Shown: positions 9,050 to 17,642, counted from the stretch's first letter. The stretch: DNA of 64,000 nucleotides from Vibrio splendidus (GCF_003345295.1 NZ_CP031056.1:310001-374000), one strand, 5' to 3'. Notes: generated by a model not told the origin, from the sequence alone. A program made the numbers and translations.

Positions 9050-9297
9050 TCACGTTCCTGACTTAGTAAAAGCCAGCGGTGTTTGTCCTGTTTGTTGTTT
9101 GAAAAAAGCAATAAAGGCGCTGTTGGATGAGAATTCTAACAGGTGGGACACATCACCGACTTGTTGGTTTTCTGAGAATAATTCAATTACTTTAAATAAG
9201 CGCCATTGCATCGCCATTCTTGAACAGTCATGCCTGTTTTGGCTTTGAATAATCGAGTAAGTGTTTTGGTATTTTCTCCAACTGAGTGAACTAACTA
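9050..9297 (-). pseudogene. Remnant of an AraC-family regulator (C-terminal DNA-binding domain only)
   Basis: Read on the minus strand from an in-frame TAG (9295-9297), the translation gives GENTKTLTRLFKAKTGMTVQ, then EW, and after a one-base deletion near 9209-9212 continues MQWRLFKVIELFSENQQVG, then DVSHLLEFSSNSAFIAFFKQ, and ends TGQTPLAFTKSGT at TGA 9050-9052. This is the AraC double helix-turn-helix of the group with an N-terminal cupin (RTLTRLF and SAFIAFF signatures). The sensing domain is gone and the frame is broken, so it is a decayed gene. Confidence 0.8.
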
Positions 9298-9369
9298 TCT
9301 GGTTCTTGTTTCCGATGATGTTGATACGCAGCCGACTCTAGATTTAACGGTAAGTCTCTCATTCATATT

Positions 9370-9405
9370 GATAAATCCCGCGTCCTATTTGTTGCGGGAT
9401 TTATC
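9370..9405. terminator. Strong hairpin, possible terminator
   Basis: A perfect 12-bp stem (GATAAATCCCGC with its complement) and a 12-base loop lie just upstream of the TetR promoter. There is no clear T run, so its role is uncertain. Confidence 0.5.
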
Positions 9406-9431
9406 ATCTGATCCTTTCGCAAATTTGCATA

Positions 9432-9484
9432 TTGACATGGGTAGAATGATCGCTCTACTATGTATGTAGAACAATCATTCTACC
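9432..9484 (+). promoter_or_regulatory. Sigma-70 promoter with two TetR-type operators
   Basis: TTGACA (9432-9437), an 18-base spacer and TACTAT (9456-9461) make a good promoter. Two 18-bp near-palindromes of form GTAGA-N8-TCTAC occupy 9441-9458 (between and over the boxes) and 9466-9483 (over the start region), centres 25 bases apart. The outer arms also form an 11-bp perfect inverted repeat (9440-9450 and 9474-9484). Likely bound by the TetR product just downstream. Confidence 0.82.
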
Positions 9485-9508
9485 TTTGGTTAGGTATAAG
9501 AGGTCAGC

Positions 9509-10027
9509 TTGTTAAGAGAACAGATTGCAGCAAGTCTTGAAGTGGCGTTTAGCCAACAAGGGTTTGCTGAGCCGAGCGTTGCTCAGCTGAAAACGGCGTG
9601 CAACGTGAGCCTACGTACGCTCTATAAACATTTTCCATCGAAAGAAGCGATGATAGTGGGTGCCTTAGAGCACCGTCATCACCGTTACCTAAATTTCCTA
9701 TTAGAAAATGTACCTGCTGGTGACCTTGAGTCGATGCTTGATATCTTCAACAAGTTACAACAGTGGATGGAAGAGTATGCGCCGCACGGTTGTATGTCGA
9801 TGAATGCGATGGCGGCTTTTCCTGATAACGTGATAATTAATCAGGCTGTTACTGAACATAAACGAGAAGTGAAAAGACTTCTGGGTAAGCAGAGTCAACG
9901 AGATGATTTGGCTTCAGAGCTTTTTCTACTTCATGAAGGTGTATCAAGCGCGTGGCCAGTATTAGGCGAAGAAGCGGTGACATCAGCACAGAATATGGTG
10001 ACAAAATTACTCAAGGAAACACGATGA
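9509..10027 (+). CDS. TetR-family regulator
   Basis: 172 residues from a TTG start preceded by an AGAGG site. The N-terminal helix-turn-helix reads EPSVAQLKTACNVSLRTLYKHFPSKEAM. The C-terminal part resembles TetR proteins that control oxidoreductases. Its stop overlaps the ATG of the next gene by four bases (ATGA), so the two are translationally coupled, and the operator pair upstream points to autoregulation of the operon. The inducer is probably a substrate of the downstream enzyme or a reactive compound, which is inference. Confidence 0.9.
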   Translation: MLREQIAASLEVAFSQQGFAEPSVAQLKTACNVSLRTLYKHFPSKEAMIVGALEHRHHRYLNFLLENVPAGDLESMLDIFNKLQQWMEEYAPHGCMSMNAMAAFPDNVIINQAVTEHKREVKRLLGKQSQRDDLASELFLLHEGVSSAWPVLGEEAVTSAQNMVTKLLKETR

Positions 10028-11079
10028 AATTCGAATTACCAAAAACAATGAAAGGCGTAGAGATGTTAGGACACGGCGGAGCAGAAATGCTTGGTTACCG
10101 TGAAGATATCGCTGTTCCTGAAATTGAACCTAATGAAGTGCTGATCAAAGTGATGGCTGCGGGCGTAAACAACACGGATATCAACACTCGAATCGGCTGG
10201 TACTCAAAAAGTGATGACTCAGACGACGCAAGTTGGTCGGGTGAAGCGTTGCAGTTTCCTCGTATCCAAGGCGCTGATGTGTGTGGTTTTATCGTAGCAG
10301 TTGGGAATGAAGTCTCTACAGATCGTATTGGTGAACGTGTTCTTATCGAACCTTGTTTGACTGAAGTTTACGGACGAGATCTGCCACAGCCATGGTATTT
10401 CGGTTCGGAGTGCGATGGTGGCTTTGCGGAGTACACCAAAGTGGCCGCGAAACACGCTTATGCGGTGAACAGCACTATGTCGGATGTTGATCTAGCGTCT
10501 TTCCCGTGCTCTTACTCGACCGCAGAAAACATGCTAACCCGTGCCAACGTGGCTGAAGCTGATCGCGTGCTTATCTCAGGTGCATCGGGTGGTGTGGGCT
10601 CGGCTGCTATACAACTGGCAAAAGCTCGCGGTGCTTATGTGATTGCCATTACTAGCCCAAGTAAAAACCAACAGTTACTTGAACTTGGCGCAGATGAAGT
10701 GGTTGCTCGTGATGCTGATCTGGTTAAAGCGTTAGGCGCAAACAGCGTCAATGTGGTTATCGACTTAGTTGCCGGTGACAAGTGGCCTCAGTTCCTTGAA
10801 GTGCTGAAACCCCGTGGCCGTTACGCCGTATCTGGCGCAATTGGTGGAGCTATGGTCGAGCTCGATGTACGAACTTTGTATCTCAAAGATCTCAGCTTTT
10901 TTGGTTGTACGGTTTTAGAACCACAAGTGTTCCAGAATCTAGTCAATCGTATCGAGAAACAGCAGATCGAAGCAATCGTCGCGCAGTCTTATCCGCTCGC
11001 TGATATCCACAAAGCACAAGACGAGTTCTTGAAGAAAAAGCATGTCGGTAAGATCGTATTGGAAGTGTCCCAGAGCTAA
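10024..11079 (+). CDS. Medium-chain NAD(P)H-dependent alcohol dehydrogenase/quinone oxidoreductase
   Basis: 351 residues from the ATG at 10024. An N-terminal GroES-like domain (EVLIKVMAAGVNNTDINTR) is followed by a Rossmann domain with the nucleotide loop SGASGGVGSAAIQLAK. The catalytic-zinc GHE motif of true alcohol dehydrogenases is not seen, which favours a zinc-independent quinone or enone reductase. The gene overlaps the TetR gene by four bases and is followed by a terminator. A frame extending upstream to 9952 runs through the TetR coding region and is not used. The substrate is unknown. Confidence 0.88.
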   Translation: MKFELPKTMKGVEMLGHGGAEMLGYREDIAVPEIEPNEVLIKVMAAGVNNTDINTRIGWYSKSDDSDDASWSGEALQFPRIQGADVCGFIVAVGNEVSTDRIGERVLIEPCLTEVYGRDLPQPWYFGSECDGGFAEYTKVAAKHAYAVNSTMSDVDLASFPCSYSTAENMLTRANVAEADRVLISGASGGVGSAAIQLAKARGAYVIAITSPSKNQQLLELGADEVVARDADLVKALGANSVNVVIDLVAGDKWPQFLEVLKPRGRYAVSGAIGGAMVELDVRTLYLKDLSFFGCTVLEPQVFQNLVNRIEKQQIEAIVAQSYPLADIHKAQDEFLKKKHVGKIVLEVSQS

Positions 11080-11111
11080 CTTCAGACAGTGCCACACATC
11101 TAACCTATGTA

Positions 11112-11144
11112 AGAGCGAGCCAGTGTTATGTGCTCGCTTTTTTG
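11112..11144 (+). terminator. Terminator of the TetR-oxidoreductase operon
   Basis: AGCGAGC pairs with GCTCGCT across an 11-base loop, followed by six T. Confidence 0.88.
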
Positions 11145-11313
11145 TTTCTGACGAATACAGGAGGCCTAGTCTCGCAGGCTGTTAAGTAACAGATCCTATA
11201 CAGTTGAATAGTTAATGATTCAATTGTCACTGTATGGTTTATGGGTTGTCTGTGCGATAATCACCGCCGTTATATATCCCTATCTATGTTGTATTCATCT
11301 AGGAGCCGTATTG

Positions 11314-12408
11314 ATGTTTAAAAGGGTATTGCAGGCATTATTCTCACCTTTTGTTGATTCAAAAAACAAACCCTCTGCAGAGCCTGTCCAAAAAGAGCAA
11401 CAACAAACCGTTGCTACTGATTCCGTTCAGTCTTCAACCTTTGTTCCGCCGTCGTCAGCTCAACCATCATCATTAATCGTCGATAATACGCTTAGCCTTC
11501 ACGATGGTGAGTTCCTTGATTATTTGTTTGGAGAGTCTCGCCTTCGAACGGAGTCTGACCCATTTAGTGATTTTGTTGCTTGTCAGATCGAACGTTTGAT
11601 TCGCTCTCCAAAAGCCTTGCTCAATGAATTGCCAGTGATGCCAGCCTCTGTGACCACATTAATGGCAGAATTACAGAGTGACGAATTTGACGTAGATGCA
11701 TTGCTAAAAGTAATTGAGCGCGAGCCGAGTATGGCTGCCGATGTAATTAAACTGGCTAACAGTGCTTTCTACAAACGCAGTGAAAAACAGGTAACCGACC
11801 TAAAAACAGCATTCCTAAATATGGGTTCTCAAGGACTTGTTGAAGGGGTTGTGAATAGCTACATGAAGAACTTCACGCCGGGCAACAATATTTACTGGCG
11901 TCATTTCGGTGAGAAAATTTGGAATCACAGCGTTCAAACCGCGTCTTTTTCTAAGGAGTTGATTAAAGACTCTTCATCCCAAGAAGATCAAGCGGCGGCG
12001 CACTTTGTTGGGTTGATTCGCAACTTAGGCAAGATGATCATTTTCCAAATGATGGTCGAAGCCTTCAAGCATGTTGATCCTTCTGTTCCACCTAACTCAT
12101 TAGCATTGAAGCGTTTGATGAACAGCTACTCTATTCGCCTGACTTACACCATTGCTAAGTTCTGGGAGTTGCCAGAATCTGTGCTGACGGTGATTGGTTA
12201 TCAAGAGTCGAGCCGATACGAATGCACGCCACTTGGTCAAGCTGTGTTTGAAGCTAACTATCTGAGTGAGCTGTACTATTTACTAGAAGAACAAACGATT
12301 GAAGTCGAGCAGTTTAAGCGCAGATGCAAAGAGACACTGATGTCACCTGCGGCTTTCAAAGTGGCTAACCGTATCTATAAAGAGTCTGAATTAGCGCTGG
12401 TAGGATAA
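11314..12408 (+). CDS. HDOD-domain signalling protein
   Basis: 364 residues from the ATG at 11314, which has an AGGAG eight bases upstream; an earlier ATG at 11215 lacks such a site. Residues 1-75 are low-complexity and Pro/Ser/Gln-rich. The rest contains an HDOD domain (ELPVMPASVTTLMAELQSDE, IEREPSMAADVIKLANSAFY, NLGKMIIFQMM). HDOD proteins lack the full HD catalytic pair and act as scaffolds in signalling, motility or stress control. No partner gene lies next to it. Confidence 0.85.
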   Translation: MFKRVLQALFSPFVDSKNKPSAEPVQKEQQQTVATDSVQSSTFVPPSSAQPSSLIVDNTLSLHDGEFLDYLFGESRLRTESDPFSDFVACQIERLIRSPKALLNELPVMPASVTTLMAELQSDEFDVDALLKVIEREPSMAADVIKLANSAFYKRSEKQVTDLKTAFLNMGSQGLVEGVVNSYMKNFTPGNNIYWRHFGEKIWNHSVQTASFSKELIKDSSSQEDQAAAHFVGLIRNLGKMIIFQMMVEAFKHVDPSVPPNSLALKRLMNSYSIRLTYTIAKFWELPESVLTVIGYQESSRYECTPLGQAVFEANYLSELYYLLEEQTIEVEQFKRRCKETLMSPAAFKVANRIYKESELALVG

Positions 12409-12465
12409 CAACGGCCTGGCGTTGGCTAGGTTGATTCTTGAGGTCGTCAAAAAGCGGTATTTTCT

Positions 12466-12503
12466 AAATGGTCTTACTAAGCAGTAAAGCAGTAAGACCA
12501 TTT
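12466..12503. terminator. Bidirectional terminator
   Basis: A 13-bp perfect stem (AAATGGTCTTACT with its complement) and a 12-base loop lie between the convergent HDOD and DUF1090 genes. Confidence 0.82.
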
Positions 12504-12519
12504 CTGTATCTAGCTTCGA

Positions 12520-12918
12520 TTAAGGGATCTCAGTCAGTTCTTGCTTCAATTTATCGATTTTACGCAGTTCTTTTTCGATCTTACCTTCATACTTTCGAAT
12601 CTTATCCGCTCTGTCATCTCTTTTAGCTTCTTCTAGGTCGGCTTGGTACTCAGTCAAATCTTGCTCATTTGATTCAATCTTCTCACGCAGATCATCCTTC
12701 AAACCTTCATTGGTGCAGTTCTCTTTCGCGGCTTTTAACGCCGTGGTTAATCGCTCCACTTTGTACTGATTATCGTACTGCTCCGCTTTCTTTATTTGAT
12801 ATTCGATCTCACAGAATTTCTTTTCACAACCGGTTAGTGTGTCGCATTGGGTGCTCGCCATGCTGTTAAAAGAGAATGCGCAAAGAAACAGTAATGAGCC
12901 TTTTAGGTGTCGAGTCAT
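12520..12918 (-). CDS. DUF1090 (YqjC-like) periplasmic protein
   Basis: 132 residues with a Sec signal peptide (cleavage near NSMA-ST, about residue 22). Four conserved Cys follow (CDTLTGCEKKFC and a later NCTNEG). The C-terminal ~70 residues form a charged coiled coil rich in Lys, Glu and Asp. This matches the DUF1090/YqjC family of small periplasmic proteins of unknown function. AGAAGG precedes the ATG. Confidence 0.82.
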   Translation of the reverse strand: MTRHLKGSLLFLCAFSFNSMASTQCDTLTGCEKKFCEIEYQIKKAEQYDNQYKVERLTTALKAAKENCTNEGLKDDLREKIESNEQDLTEYQADLEEAKRDDRADKIRKYEGKIEKELRKIDKLKQELTEIP

Positions 12919-13071
12919 GGTTTACCTTCTTATTGGGTCTAATTAGTTTGTGCTTATATTTGTTGAGTCTCACTTCGAGAGTACATTAGCACCCCCTTTC
13001 TTTGCTATTGGCAGGGGAGTGTTAAAGATAAGTCGCTGTGCCTAATGACTTATTTTTGAACATGGCTAGAT

Positions 13072-14592
13072 TTACAAATGGTTAATCCACAACTGATCGA
13101 GTTCGCACCAACCGAAACCATTCACTTGCGCGCCGTGTATCTTTTCAGAAACCTCTAAGTTGAACGCCTCTTGCTTGAGCTCAACCACAACCCCAGAGTC
13201 ATTCAACCAATGCTTCAGTTCCAACAGTGTATTCATCGCTAACTCAAAGTTGGGCTGGCTTCTTATTGAGGCTAAGCCTTGTTCTATTGTATTTAGCATC
13301 TCAGCTGACAGCGCTAAGTCCTTAAACGGGAAGCGACTGAAGAAGCTTAACCACGAAGTGAAGGTGTCATTCTCATCAATAATGCTGCACAGCGCGACGT
13401 CTTTAGTAGTTAGGAAGTTAGTTAGGTAGTGTCCATATTCGACGCTGGTTTTGCTGTCGCCGGATACTGACAATTGCTCGAAAAGAGTTTGGCATTCAGA
13501 GGTGTCTTCAACAGTGAATTCATGAACGGTTTTCGACAATGTTGGGTTCTGAATTTTGAAAAACGTTGAGCCGAAATCCGGTTGAGAAGAATGGTCATTG
13601 CAACGCACGGTGATCGTTTTCTCGGGCAGTTTCACGCACACCTGATTTTGAGCGCAAGCTTTGCTCTGTGCCCATTCTGGATAGACCCACAATTCGACTC
13701 GATTGAGAATGGGTATACTGTGTGAATACGCGCTATTGCGGCTCAATCTCAACATCTTGCTCGAGAATATGTCTAATGAGAACGCGCCAGATCCAATCAG
13801 CCTTTCAGTCGGTGATGAGGGATCAAATACGGAGGCTTCAACTCTGGAAAGTAAGCGCGGTAAATGCCAATCAGGTTGATTCAATTTTACGACAACCACA
13901 TTACCTGCCGAGACAGAGACCTCATCAATATGCTGATAACAGCGACGCCATATTTTGCTTTGGCAGAGCGAGTTAAGGTTGCGTGTTATGTCTTGAGGTT
14001 CGAGTGTTCGACCGTTATGGAACTGAACGCCATTGCGAATTTGAAAGTGCCACTGTGTCGCATCTTCATTAGGTTGCCAATGATACGCCAGATCGCCGCT
14101 GAGTTTGCCGTGCTTAACGGAGGTTAGGCGTTGGCAAGTTTGCATCACTAAGAAACGTTCGGTGCGTCTAAGTACTCGTTGAGGGTGAAGCGCTTCGAGT
14201 TCTCGGTGAAATGGGATATACGCGATATTCTGCGCCGATGGATTGGTGTTGCTTAGAAAGGCTTGTAACTCAGCGCCAGCATTGCGGCCATTGAAGCTCA
14301 AGGTGCTAAACACCTGTTCGATGTTGCCTGCGTCAGCTTGGGTTTGTGCGTATTGGTAACACGCCTCAATGGGCTCAACCAGACACGTCAGCTGTGCCTT
14401 CTTGCTTCGGCCTGAGCTTGCTTGCCACTCAATCCAACCTTGCGCTGTCATCGCTTTGAGTAAGGTTTGAACGTGACGTTCACTCACGTGCAGCAAGGCA
14501 GCTAATTGGCTGACTTGGCAGCGTGATACTCCAGGCCCAAAAGCCTGAAATATCTTTTCATACAGTTCAAGCTTGCGCTTAAGGTTGCCCAA
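13072..14592 (-). CDS. sgrR: SgrR-family transcriptional regulator with solute-binding domain
   Basis: 506 residues. An N-terminal winged helix (VSQLAALLHVSERHVQTLLKAM) is fused to an SBP_bac_5 oligopeptide-binding-like domain (LAYHWQPNEDATQWHFQIRN, GVQFHNGRTLEPQDITRNLN). This is the SgrR architecture; E. coli SgrR controls the sRNA SgrS under sugar-phosphate stress. The start is TTG, ten bases after the stop of the Gfo/Idh/MocA gene, so the two are probably co-transcribed. I could not recognise an sgrS-like RNA here, so the target in this organism is open. Confidence 0.8.
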   Translation of the reverse strand: MGNLKRKLELYEKIFQAFGPGVSRCQVSQLAALLHVSERHVQTLLKAMTAQGWIEWQASSGRSKKAQLTCLVEPIEACYQYAQTQADAGNIEQVFSTLSFNGRNAGAELQAFLSNTNPSAQNIAYIPFHRELEALHPQRVLRRTERFLVMQTCQRLTSVKHGKLSGDLAYHWQPNEDATQWHFQIRNGVQFHNGRTLEPQDITRNLNSLCQSKIWRRCYQHIDEVSVSAGNVVVVKLNQPDWHLPRLLSRVEASVFDPSSPTERLIGSGAFSLDIFSSKMLRLSRNSAYSHSIPILNRVELWVYPEWAQSKACAQNQVCVKLPEKTITVRCNDHSSQPDFGSTFFKIQNPTLSKTVHEFTVEDTSECQTLFEQLSVSGDSKTSVEYGHYLTNFLTTKDVALCSIIDENDTFTSWLSFFSRFPFKDLALSAEMLNTIEQGLASIRSQPNFELAMNTLLELKHWLNDSGVVVELKQEAFNLEVSEKIHGAQVNGFGWCELDQLWINHL

Positions 14593-14602
14593 TTTGCTTT
14601 TC

Positions 14603-15613
14603 CTAACGACGAGGTTGAGTTAAATGTTGATAGCCAGAGTTAATGAGTGCTTCTTCCATCGTATCGAGAACTTGAGAGGTTACCTCTGAGCTTAGGATAT
14701 CCGATTCCGTTTTGCCTTGAAGCACCAAGTCTGAAAAATGGTCGATTTCAAATTCGAACCCATTACCCGTCACTCGTTTGTTGATGGTCGACTTCTGCCC
14801 TTGATGTTCAATCTCAATAAAGGCCGGATTCCACCATTTTTCGTGAATGGTGATCTTAGTGTTGGGCCCAGTCAAGTGTGCTGATCGGGGAAGGTTTTGC
14901 ACTGTTGATGCCGATATCTTACCGTTTATATCACCAGAGAAGGTAAAGCACGCATCGGTATCAACATTCGCCCCCTCATACAGACATGACATCTCTACCT
15001 GAGGTTTTGAAGGATTCACACCCAGTGTTCGACACAAATCGTAGAAAAACCAAAGCCCATAGATCCCAACATCGAGCGTTGCTCCGCCTGACAAAACCGG
15101 ATTGAAGATGAACAAATCGGGCTCATAGTCGTGATGGTTGCCAAAGCTGGCTTCGATTGAGTCTACCTGAATGTTGTTGTCGACCAAGAATGATTGAAGC
15201 TCACGATATGCGGGAAACACCACAGTTTTCATCGCTTCTAACAGCATCACGCCATTTTGTTTCGCGAGGGCTTTCATCTCAAGCCAGTCAGCAAGATTGG
15301 TGAAAGCCGGCTTCTCGACCAATACGTGTTTATTGTTCTTTAGAAACAACTCGGCGAGTGGCTGGTGGTATGGGTGAACGGTAGCGATGTAAACCGCTTC
15401 AACATTTGGGTCATGCGCCATTTCTTCATAAGAGCCATAAGCCTTGTCGCAACCAAACTTGTTGGCGAACGTGGCTGCGCGTTTATGGTCTCTCGCGGCA
15501 ACCGCATAAAGTTCACCATGCAGACAGTGCTCTGTTACAGCTGTTGCGAATCGATTGGCGATATTGCCTAGCCCTGCGATGCCCCATTTAATTTTTCGTT
15601 GCGTGTCGCTCAT
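14603..15613 (-). CDS. Gfo/Idh/MocA-family oxidoreductase
   Basis: 336 residues from the ATG at 15613, which has GGAG just upstream; the frame continues to 15667 without a better site. The N-terminal Rossmann fold has GIAGLGNIANRFA, then EAVYIATVHPYHQP and VLVEKPAFTN, whose EKP motif supplies the catalytic Lys. Family members oxidise or reduce sugars, inositols or dihydrodiols with NAD(P). It is upstream of, and probably in one transcript with, sgrR, suggesting a link to sugar-phosphate handling. Confidence 0.87.
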   Translation of the reverse strand: MSDTQRKIKWGIAGLGNIANRFATAVTEHCLHGELYAVAARDHKRAATFANKFGCDKAYGSYEEMAHDPNVEAVYIATVHPYHQPLAELFLKNNKHVLVEKPAFTNLADWLEMKALAKQNGVMLLEAMKTVVFPAYRELQSFLVDNNIQVDSIEASFGNHHDYEPDLFIFNPVLSGGATLDVGIYGLWFFYDLCRTLGVNPSKPQVEMSCLYEGANVDTDACFTFSGDINGKISASTVQNLPRSAHLTGPNTKITIHEKWWNPAFIEIEHQGQKSTINKRVTGNGFEFEIDHFSDLVLQGKTESDILSSEVTSQVLDTMEEALINSGYQHLTQPRR

Positions 15614-15665
15614 CAGTTGCTCCAAATCGTTGTTTTGTATCAGTGTACTCAGAGACGCCACATAC

Positions 15666-15701
15666 AAATAGAGAACAGATTTCTCAACCTGTTCTCTATT
15701 T
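15666..15701 (-). terminator. Terminator after the homocysteine methyltransferase gene
   Basis: A 13-bp stem (AAATAGAGAACAG and complement) with a 10-base loop. T-rich on both sides, so it can work on either strand. Confidence 0.72.
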
Positions 15702-15726
15702 ATTTTATTCTAGTTGAAACTCAGGA

Positions 15727-16626
15727 TCAGCTCTGTATGGAGCGTTTCCAATCGGCTAGGGCTTGAATGTGTTTTGGCCCGATGCCACAACAGCCACCGA
15801 CAATATTCGCACCCAATGCGTACCAGCGTTTTGCGTAAACTAAATAACCTTGACCATCCAGTTCACGTATCTCTTGAAGCATATCATTTGCTTCATGTTC
15901 GCTACTGATCGGTGCAAAGTTATTGGCGTAGACACCTATTTCTAAATTACTGCCTAGCTCACCAATCACTTTCTTAGCATCAATAATGGCTTGATCCATC
16001 ACTTCAGGCACTGAGCAGTTAAACATAATGCCTTTCGCGTTTGATTGGCAGGCAAGTTTGATCGCATCTGTTACGCTTTCGCCAGAGCGAATGCTGGCAG
16101 AGTCGCCCTTGGTATCTTCCAAGCTAAAGGCGTAATAACACGGTTTGTTTGATTGCTTGAGTACCGCATGAATGGATTCGAATTCTTGCAGGCTACAGAT
16201 GGTTTCTGCTATCCAAAGGTCGATATTTGGATCTTGGGCATCGTAAAGCGTTTGGATGATTGGCGCGGCCTCTTCGACCTTAAATAAGTCTGGTCGGTAG
16301 CTGCCAAATGGTGGTGGAATCGCGCCCGCCACTTTCACGGTGTGAGAAGCATTTTCAGCAACCGCTTTAGCCAGCTCACCAGATAGTGCAGCGAGTTCAA
16401 AGCCTCGTTGCTCGAACAGCTCTTCACCCAAATGAAAAGGTACACACGCATAGCTATTGGTGATCAGGATTTCAGCACCTGCATCGACAAAGTTTTGATG
16501 CGCTTGGCTGACAAAACCGGGTGCTTCAATCAGCGCTTGAGCACTCCAAAGTGGTTGAGAAAATGGCGCGCCAATTTCTTTGAGTTCTCGGCCCATGCCG
16601 CCATCAAGTATGGTTAGTGTTTTCAT
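15727..16626 (-). CDS. Homocysteine S-methyltransferase family protein
   Basis: 299 residues from the ATG at 16626 (an in-frame TTG is two codons earlier). The barrel begins ILDGGMGRELKEIG. Zinc-binding Cys are in MFNCSVPE and VGGCCGIGPKHI, the hallmark of this family. E. coli MmuM uses S-methylmethionine or S-adenosylmethionine to methylate homocysteine. No permease gene accompanies it, so the methyl donor is uncertain. Confidence 0.87.
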   Translation of the reverse strand: MKTLTILDGGMGRELKEIGAPFSQPLWSAQALIEAPGFVSQAHQNFVDAGAEILITNSYACVPFHLGEELFEQRGFELAALSGELAKAVAENASHTVKVAGAIPPPFGSYRPDLFKVEEAAPIIQTLYDAQDPNIDLWIAETICSLQEFESIHAVLKQSNKPCYYAFSLEDTKGDSASIRSGESVTDAIKLACQSNAKGIMFNCSVPEVMDQAIIDAKKVIGELGSNLEIGVYANNFAPISSEHEANDMLQEIRELDGQGYLVYAKRWYALGANIVGGCCGIGPKHIQALADWKRSIQS

Positions 16627-16759
16627 ATTCAATACTATCTAAACAATTGCTGAAGTTCTGCCGCCACCATATCAGACAACCTTGTCAGACAGAAGCCATC
16701 AAGACAAGGTGTGGACGAGAAAAGATGTCGGACGTTTTTGGAGATAGCCACGGCATAAT

Positions 16760-16960
16760 TTAGATCGCCCTTTCCCAAGAATGTGTACCACTACACAGAT
16801 CAATAGCTATACGCTTGAGTGGCATATTTGCTATTGTAGTCAGTAGTTTAGAGCGAGTTACTGATTTATGAAGTATGACCTTACCATTTTGGTCTTCGTC
16901 ATGAAGACTAAAAGTGGTTTTAGTTAAGTCGATACCGCAGAAATAAGAATAATCAGACAT
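16760..16960 (-). mobile_element. IS110-family transposase fragment (N-terminal part)
   Basis: From the ATG at 16960, MSDYSYFCGIDLTKTTFSLH opens the RuvC-like DEDD domain of IS110 transposases, whose first catalytic Asp is the D of GIDL. The reading stops at 16760 after about 66 residues, whereas full transposases are 300-400. The remainder is absent, so this is a dead fragment. It lies 70 bases from the cassette boundary below. Confidence 0.78.
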
Positions 16961-17030
16961 GGTGCCTCCGATGCATTCAAGTACCACATAAGTGTGGCAG
17001 ATCCTCGGTAGGGGGAATCCATGTCATTCG

Positions 17031-17636
17031 TTAGGGTTAGCCGAAAGAGTTGGTGATATCGATTGTGAAAAAATATGGTTCAATCTTCGTACCAGATACG
17101 TTGTACGATGATATATCAAAACTGTTTGATTATAGTGAATATTATTCTGGTTCTTCTTATGAGGAGTTAGAACAGAGTGTCAAAGAGTTTGTCGTTAACA
17201 ATGATGTTCCAAGATATTTGTACGTAGTACGTTGTGAAACAACTCAATACTACAAAATTGGAATTGCAAACGATGTTAAAAAGCGAATTTCTACTCATCA
17301 AACTGGGTGCCCATTAACATTAAAATTGGTTTTCTTTGCCGAGTCAGATTTGGTTGACCATTTGGCGAGAGAAATTATTTATCTTGAAAAGTTTCTTCAT
17401 AAGTCGTTTCAAAAGCAGCGTGTGCGTGGAGAATGGTTTGAGCTTACATATGATAATTTGGCAGATATTGTTGAGTTTCTAGAAGAAGATCGTGAGCTCG
17501 AAGTTTTCCATAGTGAACCAAGCGAGCTTTCCGTATATTTTCAGCGTATTGAAGAAGAATTAGCGCAAGGTGGGTAGTTTCATGCCCTAACGAATAAGGA
17601 TTAAGGTGTTGCGCAGCCAATACTAAATCCCGAGTG
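17031..17636 (+). mobile_element. Putative integron gene cassette
   Basis: The unit starts at the T after G in GTTAGGG (17030-17036) and ends at the G of GTTGAAC (17636-17642). GTTAGGG is exactly complementary to CCCTAAC at 17585-17591, as expected for a cassette whose own R' half joins its R'' half when circular. The full matching arms are 11 bases (ATTCGTTAGGG at 17026-17036, CCCTAACGAAT at 17585-17595). One gene is present, starting 22 bases inside, with little non-coding DNA. No integrase is in the window. This is an inference from structure. Confidence 0.55.
17053..17577 (+). CDS. GIY-YIG (T5orf172/MUG113-like) nuclease-domain protein
   Basis: About 174 residues from GTG at 17053, placed five bases after GAAAG; TTG at 17050 is the alternative. 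Residues ~57-140 form the domain: YLYVVRCETTQYYKIGIAND, VKKRISTHQTGCPLTLKL, LEKFLHKSFQKQRVRGEWFE. This is the T5orf172 branch of GIY-YIG found in phage, cassette and toxin-like proteins. Whether it cuts DNA is unknown. Codon use is AT-richer than neighbours, and the gene fills a putative cassette, which supports acquisition by transfer. Confidence 0.82.
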   Translation: MISIVKKYGSIFVPDTLYDDISKLFDYSEYYSGSSYEELEQSVKEFVVNNDVPRYLYVVRCETTQYYKIGIANDVKKRISTHQTGCPLTLKLVFFAESDLVDHLAREIIYLEKFLHKSFQKQRVRGEWFELTYDNLADIVEFLEEDRELEVFHSEPSELSVYFQRIEEELAQGG

Positions 17637-17642
17637 TTGAAC
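17585..17642 (+). repeat. Putative attC recombination site
   Basis: 58 bases in the canonical order: R'' CCCTAAC, spacer GAATA, L'' with GGATTA (17598-17603), centre with GG/CC, L' TAAATCC (17624-17630), spacer CGAGT, R' GTTGAAC (fits GTTRRRY). Length and spacing match short attC sites. R'' starts with C where consensus has a purine, and the L arms have one mismatch. A covariance search would decide. Confidence 0.5.

Noticed and set aside
8955..9248. 97-residue plus-strand ORF after the glutathione synthetase gene
   Set aside because: It is the antisense shadow of the AraC remnant and runs through a terminator.
13072..15613. SgrS-type small RNA near sgrR
   Set aside because: No recognisable ptsG-pairing element or typical hairpin with T run was found around the gene.
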